Assembly (NCBI RefSeq): GCF_010731895.1
Contig: NZ_AP022596.1
Location: 310,001 to 374,000 of the forward strand
Source of the DNA: Mycolicibacterium helvum
GTDB taxonomy: Bacteria; Actinomycetota; Actinomycetes; Mycobacteriales; Mycobacteriaceae
Length of the DNA stretch: 64,000 bases
Reading direction: 5' to 3'
The position numbers and the translations under genes are program-made. This document shows, piece by piece, positions 58,266 to 64,000 of the stretch; position 1 is the stretch's first letter, and each line of letters opens with the position of its first letter. A model generated the notes under the pieces. That model saw nothing but the letters and a program-made list of their open reading frames with translations, had not been told where the DNA came from and searched no databases.

Positions 58266-59453
58266 ATGGACCTGAACCTGCCCGAGTGGTACGGGCACAG
58301 CGACGACACAATAACGGCGATCCTCCAGACGGGGACCATCGCTCTCGACGCAAATGTCATGCTTGACCTTTATCGCGTCGGCCACGGACAGCGAGAACAA
58401 ATCCTCGATGTTCTGCAAAAGGTGAAGGAACGCCTGTTCATTCCGTACCAGGCTGCCCTTGAATTTCAGCGCAATAGGCTAGAAGTTGCCTTTAAGATGC
58501 AGCAATTAGTCAAAACACTTCCGGAGCGGTTGCGAATCAAAGATTCCGATCTCAGTGACATCCGTGATCCGATCCTAAAGGCCGATATTCAACGGCTTGC
58601 TGACGAGGCAGCTGCAAAGTTTGAGGGCGAGGTGACAAGGCTTTGGGAAGACCACATGGTCGCGTATGACGACGTTCGTCGCAGTGATCCGGTTCGCGAT
58701 GCTCTAGATGCTTTGCTCAGCGCAGATAGCGTAGGCGACCCACCCGCTCAAAAGGAGATCGAAGAACGATCCAAGACGGCGCTGCAACGCTTCGAAGACC
58801 GCATACCACCCGGGTACATGGATGCCTCAAAAGATCCTCTCAAAGCCGTCGGTGATTACCTAATATGGCGCGAATTACTTGACCACTTCGGCACTGCAGA
58901 TCGCCCTCTCTTGTTCGTTTCACGGGACGAAAAGGAAGATTGGTATACGATCGTCCGCGGGCAGAAAATTGGCCCGCGCCCGGAATTGCGGTCCGAAATG
59001 CGAATTGCGTCTAGTGCGCACCCCTATCATCATATGAACCTAGCGTCATTCTTAGCACTGGCCAATAAACACTTGGGCGCCAAAGTCGACGAAACCACTA
59101 TCGAGACCGTTGAGACTATGACACGCGAGGCGAACGAGAGCGAGCGTAAGCGATTGCCGCCCGAAGTCCTAGATCAAGCTAGGCGGAGCTTCAAGGAGGT
59201 ACTAGCAAAAGACCCGGAGTTCACGAAGAAATTACTAGAAACGTTTCAAGCTGATTTACCACCCGGCCTCAGTGACAAATTCTGGCTCATTGCCAGCCCA
59301 CGAATATCTGAGAAGTACAAGTTCGAACCGCCACGTGGACTGTTCGAGAGCTATCAGTTCGATCCTCCGCCCGGCCTGTTTGACACGAAGTGGATCGACC
59401 CCCCTGCTCAAGACACACCCGATCCAGGCGACGACACTGACCAGGCAGATTAG
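58266..59453 (+). CDS. PIN-like domain protein (DUF4935/PIN_8), putative RNase
   Basis: About 395 residues. 'GTIALDANVMLDLYRVG' at the N-terminus has the first PIN acidic residue; 'FIPYQAALEFQRNRLEVAF', 'DPLKAVGDYLIWRELLDHFG' and 'PLLFVSRDEKEDWY' follow as in PIN_8 proteins, with acidic residues at the expected places. The middle is long and helical. The C-terminal 45 residues contain three related F/W-x-(D/E)-PP segments, an unusual short repeat. An in-frame GTG at 58260 is an alternative start. GC is visibly lower than the rest of the window, a sign of separate acquisition. Function as an abortive-infection RNase is inferred. Confidence 0.82.
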   Translation: MDLNLPEWYGHSDDTITAILQTGTIALDANVMLDLYRVGHGQREQILDVLQKVKERLFIPYQAALEFQRNRLEVAFKMQQLVKTLPERLRIKDSDLSDIRDPILKADIQRLADEAAAKFEGEVTRLWEDHMVAYDDVRRSDPVRDALDALLSADSVGDPPAQKEIEERSKTALQRFEDRIPPGYMDASKDPLKAVGDYLIWRELLDHFGTADRPLLFVSRDEKEDWYTIVRGQKIGPRPELRSEMRIASSAHPYHHMNLASFLALANKHLGAKVDETTIETVETMTREANESERKRLPPEVLDQARRSFKEVLAKDPEFTKKLLETFQADLPPGLSDKFWLIASPRISEKYKFEPPRGLFESYQFDPPPGLFDTKWIDPPAQDTPDPGDDTDQAD

Positions 59454-59900
59454 GCGCAGCACGAGTGCGAACGGCCGCCTACAGAATTCAGGCTGACTAA
59501 GAGCCTGCTGCGGCTCCTGGCAATGCCGCGTCAACCGTAGCGCAACCCAATCGCGCGATGAATCCCCAGCGACTGACGCGCGGCCGGAGGGACTCGACCC
59601 CTAAATCTTCTGATCAGGCGTGCTGGATTACGGACTTTCACTGAGACGTGAGTTGCGCCGAGCACTGTCTCATCGATGACTTCTGGCGCCGTCCTGCTAT
59701 GCCGAACGTCCGCTCTAACTTCACTTGTGCACCTACGTGAAGTTAATCGGGCGGGCGGACTTCAGATGGAGACGACGGTTGGCTGAACCGTTTCGGAGTC
59801 CGTGGCGCTCGTGGCGTATGAGCAAATACGGATCCCTCTCCGGAGCGCCACAGCAGCCATGGGGTCCAGCCACGCGGGCACCTACTGGACGCGATGAGGA
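59454..59900. other. 447-base stretch without a supportable gene
   Basis: Neither strand has a frame with good codon pattern, motif or ribosome binding site. It lies between two convergent transcription units (PIN-like gene and MNT/HEPN operon). No convincing terminator hairpin was found. Confidence 0.5.
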
Positions 59901-60287
59901 TCAGCCGGTTGCGGCCGCGCGGCGGGCGGCCTCGACCAACGCCTCGGCCGCCCGTCTCGACCGCTTGCGCTCATCTGCAGTGGCCGACTGATGCGTGTAC
60001 GACACTTTGGACTTCACATTCAGCAGCGCTCGCAGGTGCTTTTCTGCCCCGTTGTCGGCCTTCGCAAGTAAGGCAACGGCGTCATTGTGGTTCTCACCGG
60101 CGGCGTATATGCCAAGGCGCACAACGCATATGACGTCGGCGGCGGCGATGCCGGCGTTGACCAAGAGGGAGACGGCTGCGTCGGGCATATCGACATCGAT
60201 GAGGATCGCGCCATCAAGGAACTCGATGGCTTTCTTGAGCCGGCCGCGTCGGATGGTCTCGGTGTTGGGTCTCGTGCGTTCACTCAT
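59901..60287 (-). CDS. HEPN-like partner of a nucleotidyltransferase (MNT/HEPN pair)
   Basis: A 128-residue, almost entirely helical protein: 'RGRLKKAIEFLDGAILIDVDMPDAAVSLLVNAGIAAADVICVV' then 'HNDAVALLAKADNGAEKHLRALLNVKSKVSYTH'. The helix pattern and the 'K-x-x-V-x-Y' ending match small HEPN proteins encoded next to minimal nucleotidyltransferases. A clear Rx4-6H catalytic motif is not obvious. Its start overlaps the nucleotidyltransferase stop by 8 bases. In known pairs one partner is an RNase toxin and the other an AMPylating antitoxin. Confidence 0.72.
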   Translation of the reverse strand: MSERTRPNTETIRRGRLKKAIEFLDGAILIDVDMPDAAVSLLVNAGIAAADVICVVRLGIYAAGENHNDAVALLAKADNGAEKHLRALLNVKSKVSYTHQSATADERKRSRRAAEALVEAARRAAATG

Positions 60288-60921
60288 CGATCACCCCTTT
60301 CCGTGCGCGGGCGGGTTTCACCTGCTTGAGAAGCCACGCACGCGATCCGGCCACGGTGAGCCCACGATCGAGGACGTCGTGCACCATTGGTTCGGTTCTC
60401 GCGCTCTTGAGTTCGATCTCCGTGTGCTCCACAACGCGGGCGTCGTTGCCCGTCCAGGCTGTGACAGCTGATGCAAACTCATTTACCTGCTGCGCCCAAA
60501 CGGCGTCAGGCGTACCAGTCGCACTGACCAGAAAAAGGTCTATGTCGCTGTCCGGAGCCATCGTGCCGCGCGCAGCTGAGCCAAACACCGCGGCGTATAC
60601 GGGTGGGTACTGCCACCGGCCGAGCTCCTCTTCGAGCCGCTTGAGGAACGTGTCGAAGAGCTTCGCCAGCTCCAGAATCGGCTTTGCCGCGAGATGCGCA
60701 GTGTTCAGGCGGTACGTATAGGTATTGCCGATGCGTTCTGAGAGCACGATGCCCTGTGAGACGAGTCTGGCGAGGACCTTTCGAATGCCTTCCTCGGAGA
60801 AGGAATTCAGGACGCGGTGGATCTGACCGGTTGTGAACGTGACATCGTGCGCTGCCAACACAGCCAGGACATCCCCGTCCAGAGTCGGCGTGACCGTCGC
60901 GAATGGGCGGTTCATCTCCAT
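60280..60921 (-). CDS. nucleotidyltransferase with N-terminal winged helix (MNT-type)
   Basis: A 213-residue protein. Residues 1-75 are a winged helix ('FTTGQIHRVLNSFSEEGIRKVLARLVSQGIVLSERIGNTYTYRLN'). Residues about 110-200 are a minimal nucleotidyltransferase with 'VFGSAARGTMAPDSDIDLFLV', the GSxxRG-x(8)-SDIDL signature with both metal-binding Asp residues. GGAGGTGAGCC precedes the ATG. The DNA-binding domain makes it a likely autorepressor of the operon; two perfect palindromes lie just upstream. Confidence 0.85.
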   Translation of the reverse strand: MEMNRPFATVTPTLDGDVLAVLAAHDVTFTTGQIHRVLNSFSEEGIRKVLARLVSQGIVLSERIGNTYTYRLNTAHLAAKPILELAKLFDTFLKRLEEELGRWQYPPVYAAVFGSAARGTMAPDSDIDLFLVSATGTPDAVWAQQVNEFASAVTAWTGNDARVVEHTEIELKSARTEPMVHDVLDRGLTVAGSRAWLLKQVKPARARKGVIDE

Positions 60922-60937
60922 GGCTCACCTCCAACCT

Positions 60938-60973
60938 GCCAACTATAGTTGGCCTACCCGTACTATAGTACGG
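60938..60973. promoter_or_regulatory. two perfect palindromes at the MNT/HEPN promoter
   Basis: GCCAACTATAGTTGGC (60938-60953) and CCGTACTATAGTACGG (60958-60973) are each 16-bp perfect palindromes sharing the centre ACTATAGT, with centres 20 bases apart, about two helical turns. They end 17 bases before the start codon. They probably bind the winged-helix nucleotidyltransferase as an autorepressor and may also contain the -10 element (TATAGT). Confidence 0.75.
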
Positions 60974-61164
60974 CAACTAGATTCCGCACCCACGCGCAAT
61001 CACACGCTGTTGAATTCTCGAATCTCGTTGCCGTTTATTCGGCGGTAATGACCAAGAATCGGCCGGAATCAGCCCGTCCGAGCCCGAATCAGCCAGAGAC
61101 AAAAACCATCATCTACCAGCACACACAAGCACTTTTTCGGAAGCGGTCGGAGCCCCCAATTCCA

Positions 61165-61211
61165 AATCCCTAGGTCGCAGGTTCGATTCCTGCCGGGGGC
61201 GCTGGTCAGAG
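61165..61211. other. attR of the first element and left end of the second
   Basis: 47 bases identical to 43950-43996, without the 5' half of the tRNA, so no tRNA is encoded here. It separates the first element from a second one whose integrase remnant begins directly after it. Confidence 0.9.
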
Positions 61212-61248
61212 GTGGTATGTAGCCCGGCTTAATAATGTCGGTCGTCGT

Positions 61249-62430
61249 TTATAGCCGACCCGAGTTGCCGGTAACGGCCTGGTCGAGTAGTTCCGAGGCC
61301 TGGTTGTGGATGCGTCCGCGGGTCATGTAGCGGTCCTGGGTCATCGACACTTTGGCGTGCCCAGAGGTGGTCGGCGCCGATGCGAGCCGACAGGCCGGCA
61401 TCGTCGATGAGCGTCGCGACGGTCTTGCGGAAGCTGTGTGAGCTGATGTCCGGGACACCTAGTTCGTCGCGGATTCTGCGCCACTGACCCGCGAAGTTGT
61501 CGGGGTCGCGCAGCGTTCCATTCGTGGACGGGAAGATGACGGACTGCTGTCCGAGATACGGCAGGGTCCGACGTTCGGTGAGGGCGGCGATCGCGAAGGC
61601 GGGCAGGGGAATCACCCGGAGTCCCGCCGCGGTCTTGGTCTCGTCGACCCGGACCAAGCCTCTGGCCTTCTCGCGGATGACTTTGCCGGTGACCGAGATC
61701 GTTCCGGCGTCGGCGTCGAAGTCGGTCCAGCGCAGCGCTAGCAGTTCGGGGCGGCGGAGACCGGTGGCGATCAAGACGGTGATCGGGTCGGTCAGGTCGC
61801 GTTGACGGCCTTCTCCGAAGCCCTCAGCTTGGCCAGCAGCTCGCGTAGCTGGTCCGCGGTGGGCGCCTGGGCACCCTTGGGCTGTTCCTTGGATTTGATG
61901 GATTGGACGTCGCGTACCGGGTTGGCGCCGAGGACGTTGTTGAGGACCGCGAGCTGGAGCGCTCCGCGCAGCAGGGTCCGGGATTGGCGGGCCATGACGG
62001 CCCCGTGGGCGGTGCGCATCGACCGCAGGGCCGCGTCCAGTCTGGCGGCCGAGGCCTCCCCCACTTTCACGCCGGCCATGAACTTGGTCAGCTTGGTGGC
62101 GGTGTAGCGGTAGGTATCGAGGGTCCGGGCTGAACGGCCATCCTCAGCCAGCCTCTCGATGTGTTGATCGACCAACGTCATGACCAAGGTTTCGAGGCCA
62201 ATCGAATCTGCGCCAGATGGCGGTCGACGGTCGGCGAGGCCCTCAATCAAAGCGTCGGCGGCGAGCTTCCCGTACTTGTCGTGCTCGTCGGGCGGCCCGA
62301 GTCGTTGAACTCTGCGGGTGACGCCATCTGTGTCACGAAACCGGCACTGCGCCAACCAGATTCCACCGCCAAGATACTTGCGGGTGATCTTGCCGTGCTG
62401 GCCGATGCGCAACGACGGCCGGCCCGCCAC
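61249..62430 (-). pseudogene. integrase of the second element, broken by two frameshifts
   Basis: It starts at a GTG (62430) with GGAG upstream and has the intact N-terminal arm-binding domain that is shifted in the first element. Relative to 44045-45227 it has lost one base near 61800 ('gtcgcgttgacggcc' against 'atcgcgcttttggcac') and gained one near 61365 ('gcccagaggtgg' against 'ggccaaggtgg'). The catalytic residues are spread over three frames, so no full-length enzyme can be made. Confidence 0.9.
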
Positions 62431-62503
62431 GGTTTACTCCGGTCCTCGCGAGCGTTGCGACGCGCGCTAGAACATTGAGACAGCGATCATCGACCAATCA
62501 TAC

Positions 62504-62719
62504 TTAGGCCGTGTCGCGTTTGCCTTCGGCGAATTGCTTTCTTTCCCAGTCGATTACGTCGCTCAGCAGATACCGGACGTGCCGGCCGAACTGGGCGTAG
62601 CGCGGGCCAGTGCCCTTGGACGCCCATTCGGCTGGCGTCTTGACTGGCAATCCAAACCGATGGGCGAGATCCTGGCGGGTAAGCCATTTGTCGTCGGGGT
62701 ACCCATCGATGGCGGTCAC
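62504..62719 (-). CDS. AlpA/excisionase-like protein of the second element
   Basis: A 71-residue protein nearly identical to that at 45301-45507 ('KWLTRQDLAHRFGLPVKTPAEWASKGTGPRYAQFGRHVRYLLSDVIDWERKQ'). The ATG used in the first copy is changed to ATC here, so translation must begin at the GTG at 62719, which is only a base or two from AAGGAA; expression may be poor. Confidence 0.8.
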   Translation of the reverse strand: MTAIDGYPDDKWLTRQDLAHRFGLPVKTPAEWASKGTGPRYAQFGRHVRYLLSDVIDWERKQFAEGKRDTA

Positions 62720-63093
62720 TTCCTTCTGGTCCGCCCCAGGTCGGGTAATCCCACTGTAAAGCGGCCCAGCGGCGCTAGCTGCGGTGGTTTGGGACGGAAT
62801 TGGCACGGCGAGCTGCTTGATATTGGAAGTGGCGCAGCCCTGTCCCCCGTCCGCGGAGCCCACCCGTGCCGAACTAGTCCTGTCGTTTCTTGTCTCAACT
62901 CATCCGTTCTAGGCGCCGACTCATCGTTCTACGCGCCGACGAACACTTCGCATTTGTGCACTACGTTTCGCCCTCTGCCAACTACCGGCGTCTCAAGTCG
63001 CAGTCGTCAGCATGTGAATATGCAGGGGCCAGATGACATCGAACACGCGTCTCCTAAAAACACGCAGTGTCTGCTATTACGAGTCGTGCGACG
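62720..63093. other. 374-base intergenic stretch in the second element
   Basis: The first 180 bases resemble 45508-45690 of the first element. The rest ('cgccgactcatcgttctacgcgccgac' contains a short direct repeat, ctAGGCGCCGACtCATCGTTCTA/CGCGCCGAC) shows no gene and presumably contains the promoter of the regulator gene at 63094. Confidence 0.45.
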
Positions 63094-64000
63094 ATGATGA
63101 TCGTGAATTCCGACGGCCGCGCTACGCCACTGTTGGGTCGGCACCGTGAACAGAAAACCCTGGCAGACCTGCTGGATTCCATCCGACAAGGTCGTAGCGG
63201 TGTGCTCGTCATTCGGGGCGAGCCTGGCATCGGCAAAACAGCCCTGCTCGATGACGCACTCCGCAAGGCAGTCGGAATTCGCACCATCCACATAACGGGG
63301 GCGGAATCCGAGATGGAGTTGCCCTATGCCGGCCTTCAGCAGGTGTGCGATCACCTGACGGAGTTTTACGGCAAATTGACGGATCTCCAAGAACGGGCCC
63401 TCTCCGTTGCGTTGGGAACTGTCGAGGGTGACCTTCCTGACCGACTGATGCTCGGCATGGCTCTGTTGACCCTACTGAGCGCAGCCGGCGCGGATCGCCC
63501 GACGTTGTGTGTGGTTGATGACGCTCAGTGGGTCGACAGCGTCTCGATGCAGGCCTTGGCTTTCGTGGCGCGCCGGACCTTGGCCGACTCGGTGGCGTTG
63601 GTTTTCGCTGTCCGCGACGGCGGCTCAGGCAGCGAACTGGCCGGCCAGCCAGAAATGACGTTGCAGGGCCTCGACGACCACGATGCTCATAAGTTGCTCG
63701 CGACGATGGTCCTCGGTCGGGTGGACGAGATGGTTCGGGCGAACATCGTCGCTGAAGCGGGCGGGAACCCATTGGCGCTGATGGAGTTTCATAAGGCGTC
63801 ACGGCCGCAGGAATTGGCGGGCGGCTACGGGCTGGCCAACGCGAAGCCATTGACCGCCCGAATAGAACGGACCTTCGGTCGCCGATTGCGTGAGCTTCCG
63901 CCCGAGACCAGAATGCTGCTGCTGATCGCTGCTGTCGAACCTGCAGGGCGGGCTGAGTGGGTGTGGGCGGCTGCCAGGCTTTTGGGCATCGGAGTCGAGG
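63094..64000 (+). CDS. LuxR-family AAA ATPase regulator, 5' part only
   Basis: An open frame from the ATG at 63094 (or GTG at 63103) to the window edge, 302 codons, no stop. 'TPLLGRHREQKTLADLLDSI' is the usual start of large LuxR (LAL) ATPases; 'VLVIRGEPGIGKTALLDDAL' is Walker A, 'LCVVDDAQWVDSVSMQALAFVARR' Walker B, and 'EAGGNPLALMEF' the sensor-like motif of this family. Full members are 850-950 residues with a C-terminal LuxR helix-turn-helix, expected outside the window. It would be a ligand- or ATP-controlled transcription activator. Confidence 0.85.
   Translation, partial: MMIVNSDGRATPLLGRHREQKTLADLLDSIRQGRSGVLVIRGEPGIGKTALLDDALRKAVGIRTIHITGAESEMELPYAGLQQVCDHLTEFYGKLTDLQERALSVALGTVEGDLPDRLMLGMALLTLLSAAGADRPTLCVVDDAQWVDSVSMQALAFVARRTLADSVALVFAVRDGGSGSELAGQPEMTLQGLDDHDAHKLLATMVLGRVDEMVRANIVAEAGGNPLALMEFHKASRPQELAGGYGLANAKPLTARIERTFGRRLRELPPETRMLLLIAAVEPAGRAEWVWAAARLLGIGVE

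Larger units (their letters stand above)
43950..61211. mobile_element. 17.2-kb integrative element in tRNA-Arg, formerly conjugative
   Basis: It is bounded by 47-bp identical repeats. An integrase and excisionase-like gene lie at the tRNA end, and a MobF relaxase-helicase indicates past conjugative mobilisation; the relaxase is frameshifted and no other transfer gene (type IV secretion, FtsK/TcpA) is seen. Remaining cargo is defence or TA-like: HEPN protein, HipBA, AlbA_2 and PIN-like proteins, MNT/HEPN pair, and several unknown proteins. Local GC drops in parts, notably 58300-59450. It is likely immobile on its own now. Confidence 0.85.
61212..64000. mobile_element. left part of a second, tandemly integrated element (runs off the window)
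   Basis: After the att repeat, 61212-62900 parallels 43997-45700 base by base at high identity: the integrase in the same orientation, the excisionase-like gene and the sequence beyond it. The right end is not in the window. From about 62900 onward the sequence differs from the first element, with a LuxR-type regulator gene at 63094. Confidence 0.75.

Noticed and set aside
43997..61164. Type IV secretion or FtsK-like transfer genes expected with a MobF relaxase
   Set aside because: I looked for ATPase motifs and multi-pass membrane proteins in the element and found none besides those listed, so a complete conjugation system is not claimed.

Overview
The window is high-GC actinobacterial chromosome, almost certainly from a non-tuberculous Mycobacterium/Mycolicibacterium. 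The strongest evidence is a backbone whose gene order, as I remember it, follows M. tuberculosis Rv2466c to Rv2485c: DsbA-like CPWC protein, pepN, DUF5130, HNH protein, glbO, aglA, a conserved protein, a thioesterase-like protein, the large NAD-glutamate dehydrogenase, ettA, ssb, plsB, plsC, a WS/DGAT-like acyltransferase and lipQ. Lsr2-like AT islands, GTG starts, a GjpA-like secreted protein and the WS/DGAT family also point to mycobacteria. No search was run; orthology statements are from memory of the families.

Layout. (1) 1-5935 is a scarred, repeatedly duplicated segment. It holds an intact MarR regulator, a GjpA-like secreted protein, a small secreted protein and the intact CPWC thioredoxin-fold gene, plus decayed second copies of the secreted gene, the MarR gene and the CPWC gene. 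(2) 5976-13110 is backbone: pepN, two HNH proteins, DUF5130, glbO, aglA and DUF1345. (3) 13119-25171 is a 12-kb catabolic island for a polyol-like carbon source. It encodes a FAD polyol-phosphate dehydrogenase, YtcJ-type amidohydrolase, FGGY kinase, iron-type alcohol dehydrogenase, SDR, ribose-type ABC importer, an unassigned phosphate-binding TIM barrel and a GntR/UTRA repressor. The island is bounded by a 27-bp direct repeat that is the 3' end of the neighbouring backbone gene, and three of its promoter regions share the inverted repeat TTGTCAGACGTCTGACAA. (4) 25145-43816 is backbone: nitrogen, phospholipid and lipid-ester metabolism, translation factor EttA, SSB and a copper/cytochrome-oxidase assembly fusion.

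(5) tRNA-Arg(TCT) at 43913-43986 is the target of a 17.2-kb integrative element (43950-61211, bounded by 47-bp identical repeats of the tRNA 3' end). It carries a tyrosine integrase, an AlpA/excisionase-like protein, a frameshifted MobF relaxase-helicase and a load of defence or toxin-antitoxin-like genes: an internally duplicated membrane protein beside a HEPN protein, a two-gene membrane/helical operon, HipBA with an operator array, an AlbA_2 protein with a PIN-like protein, and an MNT/HEPN pair with two perfect palindromic operators. (6) Beyond the second att repeat, a decayed integrase and excisionase-like gene of the same lineage begin a second, tandemly accreted element. It runs off the right edge, with the start of a LuxR-type AAA ATPase regulator (63094 onward).

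How the genes work together: the catabolic island looks like a self-contained import, oxidise, phosphorylate, re-oxidise pathway under one repressor. The tRNA element looks like a degraded conjugative element reduced to a carrier of defence and TA cargo. The candidates most worth testing as undescribed systems are 45896-48333, 48360-50040 and 56241-59453.
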